From: Incurvaria masculella
Lineage: Eukaryota > Arthropoda > Insecta > Lepidoptera > Incurvariidae
Direction: 5' to 3'
DNA: 64,000 nucleotides
Assembly: GCA_946894095.1 (NCBI GenBank)
Contig: OX335655.1
Coordinates: forward strand, 11,284,001-11,348,000
Position numbers and translations under genes: made by a program. Below, one piece after another: positions 33,083 to 44,243 of this stretch (within the stretch, counting starts at the first letter, position 1; each line of letters opens with the position of its first letter). The notes under the pieces are model-generated. The model made no database searches and was not told the origin of the DNA. It worked only from the letters and a program-made list of their open reading frames with translations.

Positions 33083-33649
33083 TGGTTACGCCATAATGTA
33101 TTCGCGTAATGTATGGCTGTGTGGTTCTATGTGATGTGCATGACCCTAGTCCTATCCTTGTTCCCCGCATACGCATGTCCCTCTCTCTCTTTCACCTGAT
33201 GGAGCGAAGATTGACAGCGTCTGCTGAAAAGGCTGAAAGGCCCAGCTGTCAGTGCAATTTTTGATACCGCGATGCACGGACACGCCATGTCATCGTAGCA
33301 CCGGTTCCCGCCAAAACTATCTCGCCGCCGCCGGGTCCTTAGGTACCCAGGAGTACCTCGCCAGTACCGCGTGTGCTCGAAACTCGAACAATCCAAGGAA
33401 CTTTCCGTGCTCTTCATCGTCGAGGACGCAGCGTTCCCGAACCGCATCCTGTGGGAGAAGGAGAAGCGTGGTGGCCACCCGCACACATAGGGAAGTCTCC
33501 ATCGTGGTGAGTCGTCCCACCTTCATTTATCCAACCCCTAGAAGATTGTGCATTGCATGGGACCACATACCTTTATTTTTTGCGAACCTATATAGGCCTA
33601 CCTTTTACAAACCCATTTACAAAAACCCAGCGACCTACCCGCGCCACCA
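33083..33649 (+). repeat. BEL 3' LTR
   Basis: 567 bp, apparently identical to 26737-27303, followed by the GGCAT target duplicate. Confidence 0.92.
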
Positions 33650-33654
33650 GGCAT

Positions 33655-34365
33655 TATAGCCTAAAATAAAGATTTCCACAGATTTTTGTGTGATGAATGG
33701 AAGCAGCATTTTAGTTCAAGAAACTAAGTTTTCAATCCATGTTAGTTGTTTACGATCAAAATCAGAATAGTATTAATTCTCGCAAGAGTCGTTTTTTCGA
33801 ATATGTGTGTAAATGTTTTTAAAATTTGATAATTTCTAAAATATGTACCCCATCAAAATTAAAGAGAATCTAGTGCAAAACGCCTACTTTTAAAGACTGT
33901 TTGATTACCACAGACGAAGACAACCCACAAAAAATTCGCTACGGAATTTAGAAAGAAGCCTTCATGCTAAAGTAGAGTCTGCTGGAATAATGATGAACTG
34001 TAAAAATATTGCTCTAAAATATCTCTACGGCGTCTCAATCGCATTAGGAATCCGTTATAGACACTGTGTATATAAAGTATCTATTTTTACGGATCGAATC
34101 ACCGGTAACGCCACAGTCGGCATTGGCATTTCCAAAGACAACGTGCATGGGTCATAGTCCAATATGTCAAGGTCAGTGCAACAAAAATGGCAACGGAATT
34201 GGCTACGGACCTTCAGCAAAATTAATAAAAATCCATAATGGCAATAGCTTCAGTAATGAAAACTGAATACAGTTGTAAATAACTATAGGCAATAGAACAT
34301 GCCGGAAAATTCAGTAGCTTATGTGTAATGCGTGTTTATGTCAAATTATTATTTTTTATTCCAGG
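33655..34365. other. intergenic; dispersed-repeat fragment at about 33663-33740
   Basis: 'aaagatttccacagatttttgtgtgatgaatggaagcagc' matches the repeat at 55452-55535. Nothing else was recognised. Confidence 0.4.
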
Positions 34366-35161
34366 AACCCAGAACTTCGTAAAATCCAAATTCGCAGTTT
34401 TTTCATGCAAGGATTTGATCATCAAAGAGAATCTTTTGAAGGAAGCTTCAGATATGCAGCCACTAAATGCTGGAATAATTTACCACCCCCTGTCAAAAAT
34501 ATAAAGAACCCAAACAAATTTCGCATGGTGTGCAAATCAGCTTTGTTAAGAGAGCAAAAAAAAACATATTAATGTGAAATATTTAAACAATAAGTAATTT
34601 TTTTTTTTTTGTAAATTAGTATTCTTTTTTTTCCTCTTTTAAGGCATTTTTTGAGATAATTTTATATTCACTCTAGCACACAACTCATGAAATGAAATGA
34701 AAATATTTATTATTGCTTACAACTATTGTTACATAGTATGCAAAGGCGAGCTACTAAATAAATAATCGACACTTCGACTACTAAACAATACTAATGTTTT
34801 TTTTTTTGTGGATCATAACATTTTTGAGTTCTTATTTTTGATATATTATTACATAGGATTAAGTGTGTTTTACTGTTTTATTTTTTCTTTTGATTTTTAC
34901 TTGTGTCTATATAAATATCTTAAAATATGGCCAAACCGTTGTAAACACCTAACATATCTGCAAACATTATAAGGCGACTAGGCGGTGGCGGAAGACCAGC
35001 GGCTGGAGGGACCCGCCCATCCAGGACTTTGCTGAGCCATAGCCTTTTTACGAATTACATAGGTAGTAGCACCATATATTTTTTCCCTCAAAGCTGTATG
35101 TGACCTGTAAGAATGTGTAATTTCGTAAATAAATGATTATTATTATTATTATTATTATTAT
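34366..35161 (+). mobile_element. 5'-truncated CR1/L2-like LINE, 3' end
   Basis: The frame to 34572 ends with FRYAATKCWNNLPPPVK and a KF...CKSALL segment, the usual C-terminus of CR1/L2/jockey-group reverse transcriptase proteins. After about 570 bp of untranslated DNA it ends in an (ATT)n run (35138-35161), a typical CR1/L2 tail. The RT domain itself is absent. Confidence 0.7.
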
Positions 35162-35196
35162 TTTGACACATCATCTAATTTCTTGTTTTTTTTGCA

Positions 35197-35320
35197 ACCT
35201 GACATGGATGGCTAATACCACACAACTACCGTCATGATATTAGCCCAAATACATCATATTCCCAAAGGAATTCGGTACCATGCCAGGACCGTCCTTATAT
35301 GAGCACGGCCACATTTTATA
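35197..35320 (-). mobile_element. SINE 3' fragment, minus orientation
   Basis: 'caacctgacatggatggctaataccacacaactacc' and 'ggtaccatgccaggaccg' are complements of the SINE 3' half seen at 37680-37790. Confidence 0.6.
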
Positions 35321-35421
35321 AATTCAGACACCGCATAAAGGGTAGAGCGGGATGGGTAAATAATTCAGCATGTTTCTAAGTATTTTTTATGTAACCTAAA
35401 ATACACAATAACAGTATAACT

Positions 35422-38400
35422 TTAACGATTGGAGACTGGTGAGTGGTCGTGCTTGGGATGCACGTCCTTCTTGTCGTGCGGGGTCCGCTCCGGCAGCTTG
35501 CCGTGCCGCCAGCTCGCCGGGTAGCCGTGCCGCTCCACGTCGTCCCACCACTGCTGCTCGCCGGAGCCCCACACGTTGTACACGCCGTTCGTCGCGATCA
35601 TCACGACGGTCACAACCCAGAACACCACCCGCCATTGCGTCATTGTTCGCTACAAAAACCAAATCTGATTATTACTATTACATATTTGTTAAAGTAAATT
35701 GGACACGTAGAACAAATGCGTGATCAACGAATGATGAAGCAAATTGACAGAGGCGGAATGAGTAGATCTGGCATACTCTAATTACCGAGAAAAACCATGA
35801 GTGGATATGGTTTGCCCAGTTCTAATTCGTAACACTTAGAGATGCACACTCGTTGAAGAAGTGAGAAACGTAGGTATGACAATATTGAACTACGTACCGT
35901 CTATAAACTCTGCCTATCCCTTCGGGGAATTTATATTGTGCGTGTGCTCAATATTTATCGTTGCGTGTGAATGCGTCTTAAGGATGTTCCGGCCCATACA
36001 ATGTTTTTTTTACACAGAACGCAAAAAGTATTGCACTTTAAGGCACAAATTCATCAAAAATATTAAATATAGCCATAGTAGTTGCAGCGAAAACATATTC
36101 ACAATTTCAGGTTTAATGGTTTCGTTGTAATTGCCGATTAGAAGTTATACACCGTTAGATGGCGCTGTTAAATAAAAATCTTATTTAAATAAATTGTAAC
36201 AAAACCAATAATCCTGAAATTGTGAAATAGTTTTCGCTGCAAGTAATATGACTATATTAAACTTTTATTATTAATTCGTGGCTTAAAGTGCAATAATTTT
36301 TCCGTTATGTGTGCAAACAACTTTATATGGGTCGGAACAGCCTTAAGCAGTACGTGGTGATGTTAAGGGTTTGCATGACTCTTAATGGCATAAGCTTATG
36401 TTTTATAATGATATTTTTTAAATTTTTTTCTTGATATTTTGAGTTTTGTTAATTCAATGAAAAATTAACACTTTTTTATTTAAATTGTTAATTAATATTC
36501 GTTCCTTGTCCCGATTTGTTATTCATATCAAATATATTAATGTTATCGACTAGTGATCAGCAATTACATTTTGTTTCGATGTGTGTATTTTTTTTTCCAC
36601 ATTTTAAACTAATGAAATCCACAGGCGATCGGCAACCTGCCTAATTTTCAGACAACGCATTTCCTTAGCTATTTTGCGGAGGACCACTGGATCTATGTAT
36701 AATGGGAACTTTTAAAACAGTCTCAGTCTACATCTTATTAAATTTAAATATAGAATTTGTGTGCGTGTTATGTTCTCATTACAAAATAATTATGCTTACT
36801 ACAATTAATAATCGAAAGAAATGCTATGCAACAAAACTGCCTACAACACTGTATATCACGTGTGTGAAACTCACATCGGGTGTCAGCAGCCCCGTGAGGT
36901 AAGGCGTGACGATGCCAGTCAAGGCGGCTATACCGTTGACGAGAGCGGAGGCGACGCCGGCGTAGTTGGGAGCGATGTCCATGGCGTTGATCTTGACGCT
37001 GCTGTAGAAGCCGCCCATCATCGTCATGCCCATTATGAACAGACCGACGGCGAGGTAACGATTGCAACCGGAGTATGATGCTAAGATAATGCAGATAGCT
37101 GGACCAGTTGACGCTAAAAGCGAAATGTTAGATTCGTAACAGCTGTACCCAAATGTATTGAAAATATTTTTAATTTAAGGAAAGACAATGTAATCAATAA
37201 TGAGGAGAGAGGTAAAGCAAAGCATCTTCGTCACTTTAGTGTACACATTTTTGGATGGGAACCGAACTCTGGAATTGAAAGGCATGTGTTCCATGGTTTG
37301 CAAACCTTTAATTCCAGCCATTAGGTTCAAGATGTCCCGCTTTCTGCCCGTCCTCTTTGCTTATTTTGGATCAGTCATATTTTTTTACCAACGCCAATGT
37401 ACCGCCACCACCAGTAAGGAAAATGACCTACAGATTGACGTGGAATACGAAGAAGAAGAAAACTCCTTAAACACCACTTGTGATATGCAAATGTATAAGC
37501 ATATCGAAACAATTTCAAAAATTCTAGATCGGCTCGTAGCCTAGCGTACCAGAGGCCTGGGTGCAAATCCGCGCCCCGACATGCACCACTTTCTTCTGGT
37601 ACCATCGCATTGGATGAAAAGATGGTTGAAGCGGCAATGGAAAATCGTCCGTTATTTCCATCCAGTTCAATTTAGCCGTGCCAATAAAGGGAAGGTTCTG
37701 GCATGGCACCTAATTCCTTCGGGAATATTGTGTATTTGGCAAATATCATATCGGTAGTTGTGTGGTATTAGCCACCCATGTCAAGTTGCATAAAAAAATA
37801 TATTACAGTCACTGCACTACCAGTAAATATTAAAAATCTAGATATAAGCAAATTAAATATTAGACTTACAAATTGTTGTGTAAATTTTTCTGCCCATACC
37901 GATGCTGTGCCACTTCTTTCTGATGCAGATGTCACAGAAAGCGGCAAATACGAAGGTAGACACGTACATTGAGATATAAGGCAATGCTGACATTAGCCCA
38001 GTGTCTTTGATATTGAACTTCAGTACGTCGGTAAAGTACTTGGGCAAGTCAGTGATTATGGTGAAATATCCCCAGTCATGCCCGATCTGGAATTTTTTCA
38101 TTATTACAAAATGTGACCGCTTATGTCTATGATCCTGTACATCTTTTTACCTCATTACTAATACAAGCGTTATAAAAGTATTCGTTTACAAGTTAAAATC
38201 AGACCTGCTAATTTAAAAAAAAGGTCCTGGCATGACACCTATTTCCTTTAATAATGCTGCGTAATGGGTTCACATCGCTATAGTTGTGACATTGGTCAAT
38301 ATAATAAATAATCAGAATTGGGATCATTAAATTACGTTATAATACGAGTACATATAAATAAAAATCATAAGAAGATAATAACTAGAAATTTATTCTATCG

Positions 38401-41400
38401 CACCTCTAGAAGTTTTCAAAACCATAATGGTTTTACGATGTAATACATTGGGCAAGCTAAATTAATCGTACCGTTCGTACTTCATACATAAAATGAACCG
38501 ATAGTTCTGTCAAATCCTATTGCCAATTACTTATGTTTCCTGTAAGATATTTGTTCAGTCGCTTATGATGGATTTGATTAAAAACCTTAAATTATCGAAA
38601 GTATTCTGTTACCCGTCCAGTTAATATTGAGTTATGTACACAACATCCCAAACGCTTCTGCAATTTAGAAATGATAATATAAATGCATAGGTTTTTTTAA
38701 GATACACATAAGCACGAGTAAACATGAGCAACAAAATCACGTACTCACTTACATAATCTTCTTGAATTTGTTTTGTTTGTATATGAGAATTTTTATATTC
38801 AATTAATATGAATCTTGGTGAGGAACTTAATTGGTTAGTTTCAGATACTAAACAATTTATATCAAAAAATAGACGCGAATTGGATAAGCTACCTATGAAA
38901 CAGAAAAAAAAGCAGTAGTTGAGTCATTCATTTAACAGTTATATCCTAAAAATAGAACACACTTACAGCAGCAACCACTAGAACCCAAAGAGGCACTGAT
39001 CGAAGGATGGCTTTCCAGGGCACTGGGTCGAGCTTCCGGTGAAGACCTGATGCCTGGACGTGTTTATTCAGGAACTCGCGCTCCTCGTCGCTGATGAAGG
39101 GGTGTGTGTTGGGATTGCTGTAGCACAGCACTATCTGCAATCCAACCGAGGCAATCCGTACATGAGTTGGGAAAAGAATAAATAGAAGAACTCCAGGACA
39201 GTTAAGGTTGTGATAGGTTGAAAAACATACTTGATAAAAAAAGAGGCCCACATATTGGGGGTGATGCTAAGGTATCTATCACCCAAGGTGTTGTTATCTT
39301 TACTTCGCCATTTTGTTTTACTGACCCAGAACAGGAACCAAACAACCCCTAGTCCGCCGAAGAGGTAGAAAACATTGGCCCAGTTGCCGCCGTAGGCCAT
39401 GATGAGCCCCGAGAGCGCCGGCCCCAGGATGTTGCCGACCTGCGCGCCGCCGAAGATCATGCCGCCGAACCGCGAGCGCTCGTCCGGCGGCACCCAGCGC
39501 GCCATCAGCTGCACGAACGCGGGCGTCACGGGACCCTGCGGAAAACGGATGATCACGAATGATCACGGAGCACAAAACCTTCACATCTGTGTACATCTGG
39601 ATTATTAGCTCCACTAAATTTTCAATCAGGTCAGAAACGCTGACTTCACGCGATCATTTTCTTGATAGATTTATAGTAACCATATAATTCCGAGAGCCTA
39701 CGTTCGAAATCAGTTCTTCAACATAATTAACTGCACACGTCTAAATTTATTGGCAGTGATTTATTTTCATTTCTTTGCATTCTTACATTTGCAGAAATGT
39801 GATAATTCATAAAAATTAAGACAACATGGATCTCAGCCAAAGTAAAGATACTTCTAATAAGCAACAGATGAAAAATCACCTCTCCCAATCCTTCCAAAAC
39901 CCTCGTAATGAAGAGTCCCGTAGCACCGCCGACGTGCACCGCCCACGGCGTGAGTACAGTTCCCACAGAAGTGACCAGGAGGCCCAGGCCCAGCGTCCAC
40001 TTGCCGCCGAACCGCTCGGCCAGCATGCCGCCTGGGATGTGCGTCAGCACGTAGCCGTAGTAGAAGCTGCTTAGCAGCAGCCCCTGAGTAGCCTCGTCCC
40101 AATCATATTTTACTCTATCCTGTAACAGTTATGTGGAAATTAGCATATGAAGATGCCTGTAGTACAGGTGACGTAAATGGCGTGTTCCCGCAGTGGTGGT
40201 TAGATGCAGTGTTCGATTGGTGTGTTTTCAAATATATAGAGAGTTTAAGCATTTCATGTCCCAGGTATGTTGTAAAATTGGGTAACTTCCCTTACATGTA
40301 TTTTTTCTAGGAAACTTAAAAGCTTCCGGATTTTTTTTAAACGTATATTCATGTAGGGATACTCGTAGGAGTAGAATTTTTTACATCTTTACAAGTAAAA
40401 AGATTTTTAAGAAAAAAACACTCCCTTGTCAGGATAGTCGTAAAACGATACATTGTTTACATCTTTACGAATCTTCACCTCTATTTTTTTTTTAAATTAA
40501 GTTTCCTTTGAGTCACCAGAACAGTTCTAGGTAATTTCAGATCCCTGAAGCCACTTTCTTGCAACAAGTAAAATTTATGGGTTTATAAGGTTTTATGAAC
40601 TTTAACCTAACCAGTACATGCCAGGGTCTAACACAGGGATAAAAAAACACTAAACAACATTTAACTGTACCAACCATCACGGTACATGTTCACATACCAT
40701 TAACTAACTTAACATATACCTATCAGCATTCTTTCCATGTTGAATATTTAATCATTCGTAATGTCCTGATGATTCAATGGAAACTTTTCGAAAACACAGA
40801 ACACTTTTTCCAGATTGTAAATGGAAATGTCGTAAGTGGATATACAAAATACACTGATATCAAAAGTTTTCCACGACTTATTTAACTTGCAGAGATCTTC
40901 TTCAGTTAGAAGATGCACTTTACGCACTGCACGACAACAATGACACAGTCTCCTATAAAACTTAGTGCCATTGAATATCGTGGAGATCATCAATCTTGTC
41001 GATCCCCGTGAATTGCTTTAACAATAGCCACATCCAGTTAAGGAAGAAAATAAAACTATGTCAATAACATACTTCATTGATTGAGGTGGTGGAATTAGAG
41101 CCAATAAGCACATCGGTTATGGAGTCGTCGGGACACGTTTCCCCCTCGATGTGCTCGGTGGCCACGTGGGTCACCATCTGCGTGATGGTCATGCTGAGGC
41201 AGACTCGCATCGTGAACGAGTTGGCCAGCGCGAAGAGGCCCAGGATACCCAGCACATATCGCTGCGGGATGAATAGTACTGAAAGAGAAGGTGACATAAT
41301 ACTTGGTAGTTGTTTTACTAACAACTAAACAACTAAGCAACTAAATTAAAATAAAGGCATCATTTCGTCGTTAGAATTGACTTACAAGGTATGGGTATGG

Positions 41401-41468
41401 TAACTTTATCTTCTTAATGAATATTCCTTACCTCTGTTCAAGATGTATCGCCATCCTGTTAAAGTCAT
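35422..41468 (-). CDS. gene B: SLC17-type anion/phosphate cotransporter (MFS), 8 coding exons
   Basis: Exons (minus strand): 41468-41432, 41278-41073, 40119-39880, 39535-39326, 39134-38967, 38086-37870, 37113-36875, 35649-35422. They total 1545 nt, or 514 residues. The start CAAGATG opens MTLTGWRYILNR, clearly homologous to exon 1 of gene A and with the same phase-1 donor. Motifs are YDWDEATQGLLLSSFYYGYV, RWVPPDERSRFGG, GHDWGYFTIITDLPKYFTDV and NYAGVASALVNGIAALTG. The C-terminus is QQWWDDVERHGYPASW plus a basic tail. The first external loop holds N-S-T and a Cys but little else in common with A or C. Introns are shorter than in A and C (the gene spans about 6 kb). Expected to be a 12-helix anion/cation symporter; the substrate is unknown. 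Confidence 0.9.
35978..36346. mobile_element. 369-bp TTAA-flanked fold-back MITE (intron 7 of gene B)
   Basis: The left end is TTAAGGATGTTCCGGCCCAT; the right end is the complement of TTAAGGCTGTTCCGACCCAT. The inverted arms run on for about 140 bp ('attgcactttaag', 'ttgcagcgaaaac', 'cacaatttcagg' and their complements). A short centre contains 'gttagatggcgctg'. There is no coding capacity. Confidence 0.75.
37530..37795 (+). mobile_element. tRNA-derived SINE, plus orientation (intron 6 of gene B)
   Basis: The head has 'gctcgtagcctagcg', shortened between the A and B boxes, and a B-box variant GGGTGCAAATCC. The body has 'ccatcgcattggatgaaaagatggttgaagcggcaatgg', and the end is 'gtggtattagccacccatgtcaagttgcataaaaaaa'. 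A further 3' fragment of the family is at about 38222-38300. Confidence 0.75.
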
Positions 41469-42556
41469 CTTGCTGATGACTGATTTAGAGATCTTTCCTC
41501 TTTATTCATATATGAAGAGTTTCGTCTTGTAATGAATTGTCGCAACATCTGAATGAGGAAAGGCCCACAGATAAGTGTATCATGCTGACTACCAATCGAG
41601 ATAAATGTGAGATATTGATAATTTATCAAAAGACATCGAGTTTGCGCGTCATCCAACTTTAGGCGCTTTATTTCTTATTTGCCATGTTTGTATGTCAACA
41701 GTGGTATAAGTATGAATTTCAATTTCATTATACCCTCCATTAGATTTACATTACGCACTCGGATTCTTCAATTCTATTCAATCTATGAATGCCGGTTCGA
41801 TTGCCTCTGGCGAAGAAGGACCAACAAGAAACATCGCCAGGTCTTCATTTTTTAAACTTACAAACTAGTTTACAGTGACTAATAGATAACACTATCGGTT
41901 TCTTATCACTGGAAGATCAGCCATCAAAAGCTATGCAACATAAAACGGAGATTGTTAATGAACAGAACTCTAGCGCTAGGTAGAGTTGTATTAATATTTT
42001 ACAAACAAAATATTTATTTTCATCAAAATATTATACGGTTCTCTTGATGTCTCTAATGAAAGATTGCTGGCAGCCCAGCCCATGAATTGCCATAAAAACT
42101 GCAATTTTTAATTAAATGCATATATTTTTTTCCGACGCTCCCTTAAAATGTACAAATATCTATTTCAAGCATTTAATCATTCTTGAGAATATTTAATGAC
42201 AAAAATCAACCGAAAATCTTAGTTAAGTTGTTAAATATAAATCTTTTTTTTTTTTGCCAGGTAATATTCAAATGATTAACGTTAAAATAATATTAAAATA
42301 AAATCGCTTTAATAAAAATAAATTGTAAGTAAACTTCATTAAGAGTCTGTGTGACCTGTTCCATCTTTTGTTTTCTACTAGAAGGCGAGTCGTGTATCAT
42401 ATATACATGGACATTTTGCTAGCTACCACTAGTTACCCACTTCGACCGCATTTTTTGGTTGTTTAAGAAGTAAAAACGGCGAATGGCAAATATTTCTCTG
42501 AAAGGTGGAGATTCTGTAGATTTATATATTTACCATATGATATACTTATTTACTTT
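41469..42556. other. upstream region of gene B
   Basis: No upstream exon could be fixed. 'gcgaagaaggaccaacaagaaacatcgccagg' at about 41810-41845 is a piece of a dispersed repeat also seen near 57760. The rest is AT-rich. Confidence 0.4.
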
Positions 42557-42674
42557 TAGTATTTCTCCTTGCGGTTAGTTCTGGCAGATGCGGTTTTCAC
42601 AGGAAACTGCAATTTTCTGCTTCCCCTTTTGCAATCCCAGAAATAATTATTGCCTTTAAAATATTCCGCCACAG
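42557..42674 (-). pseudogene. Helitron helicase remnant, C-terminal piece
   Basis: On the minus strand, just beyond the gypsy LTR, the frame gives WRNILKAIIISGIAKGE. In another frame it gives LQFPVKTASARTN. These match the stretch after the 'CNGTRL' motif of Pif1-like Helitron helicases (N..EA.I..G...G, then RLQFP). It is frameshifted and not functional. Its other part is at 50364-50870. Confidence 0.65.
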
Positions 42675-43695
42675 TGTTACATAGCAGATCTAAAGATCTG
42701 CTGTAACAATATTTCTTTCCCATTTACGAGATATGCTAACAATAAAGTACGCGCAAGCGAAGTACGGTCACCTAGAGTGTGCCTCGCTTGTCGCATCGGG
42801 TTTATTCATATCTCAATAGCTTAGATAAAAGAATAAAGCATAAAGACACTTTAACAATTTAATTTTTAATTTTTGATTATTAATGCCGTTAACAAAACAT
42901 CTTAAAGTTGTCTTTGTCAAAAGAATAATATATTAGAACGTGTGTCGATTGCGGGAAGCTAGCCGCAAGCGACAAAACGTCAGAGGATTGAGGGTTTTTT
43001 TCTTTTGCTTCAGCGGCGGCGACGAGAGCTTCCTCACATAATAATTTTGTTATCATTAATTGTCATTCGACGATTGTATTTCACTCGAAGCCTCGTAGCT
43101 TCGAGCGTACATCCTCCACAGCTGTGGGTAAGGACTTCATTAATCACCTAACCTAACCTCGCCGATCATAGGGCCGCTTCACGGCGTTGAACCCCGGCTC
43201 ACATAAATCTTGATCGCAGAGTCTGGTACGGGGCAGCGCATCGCGACGACGTTGCGAGCGGCCGTTCGTAGGAGTGGCCTGTAGCCACCCACGCCCAGCC
43301 GTCTCGTCCGGCATCGGGAACGAGATCCGTCTCGACGCCTCGCCCGACGCCTCGTTGCGACGGTAGCGCACACCACATCGCACGGCGCTTCAGCTGGCCT
43401 TCCATCCAGAGGTCCACACGGAGACACCAAACGGACCCCAGCTAAGTGTCGTGCAAATTTAAAGTGACGGTGACCTACCTACCCTCAACAGACAGTTAAA
43501 TTAAAGGCGCCCAACCCATCGATTTTCTAAAGGACCCTAAGTGTTTTCGTGACTTTATATTGTGTGTCCAGAGGTCTCGGGTGATACTGCCTTAGAACCA
43601 GAGCTAGCCGTGTCAAAGTAAGGACACTTGTAATAAACCATTTTTCTCAATCAAATGAAATTTTATTTCCTTCCTGGGAAAAAGCAGGTGTAACA
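42675..43695 (+). repeat. gypsy 5' LTR
   Basis: The first 34 bases (42675-42708) form a near-perfect hairpin: TGTTAC and AGCAGATCT pair with AGATCTGCT and GTAACA. AATAAA-like words occur near the end (about 43631). It appears identical to 49343-50363. Confidence 0.92.
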
Positions 43696-43696
43696 C

Positions 43697-43714
43697 TGGC
43701 GCCCAACGTGGGGC
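43697..43714 (+). other. gypsy primer-binding site, tRNA-Lys
   Basis: TGGCGCCCAACGTGGGGC is complementary to the 3' end of insect tRNA-Lys(CUU) including CCA, as I recall that tRNA. It starts one base after the LTR. Confidence 0.85.
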
Positions 43715-44243
43715 CGCTAGGCAGATCCCTGAGGCCTCCGAGAAATATTGAAAATCGTGCATACCCGCGTGGGGACGGGATTAGAGACCGTGATCTCCAC
43801 AGGTCCGCCAGCACCTCTCTGTACGAACCCGAGTAAAGGCTGGGACTGCAGAATCACCTCTGGACGTGAGTGAGGACTGAAAGTTGTCCGAGGCGAGGAA
43901 GCGAAGAAACAGGTGGGCGCTCGCGGAAACAAATTATTTAAATAATTTTAATTCAATTAACGTTTTTTAGTTTCCACGAGCGCGTTACGTTTGTTTTATA
44001 TACATTTTAAATTTTAATTTCATGATAACTAGCTACCTTCAGTCAATTAATTTTAGTTGTTGTACAACAAATATTTAAGGTGTCGAGTATATTTTTAATA
44101 TTGCCTTTTGAATATTCGTAGTTCACAGACAATCAGTTGCACCTAGGTGTCAACACTTTTACCTTCGATACCCATATAGTATAGTAACTGATAGGTAGGT
44201 AGTAAGCTCAAGTCAATCTTTTGTAAAGGTTCTCGTCGTCGCC

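Larger units (their letters stand above)
26737..33649 (+). mobile_element. complete BEL/Pao-type LTR retrotransposon
   Basis: 567-bp LTRs (26737-27303 and 33083-33649) begin TGGTTACG and end CACCA. The target site GGCAT is duplicated at 26732-26736 and 33650-33654. In order inside are Gag with zinc knuckles, an aspartic protease, RT, RNase H, an integrase with H2C2 and DD-E residues, and a C-terminal DUF5641-like part. That domain order and the DUF1759-type Gag identify BEL/Pao. The two LTRs look identical, so the insertion is recent. Pol lies in the -1 frame relative to gag. Confidence 0.93.

Noticed and set aside
43153..43430. overlapping minus-strand frames in the gypsy LTR (also at 49821-50098)
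   Set aside because: Several overlapping frames in one GC-rich patch, repeated in both LTRs, without any domain. They are not genes.
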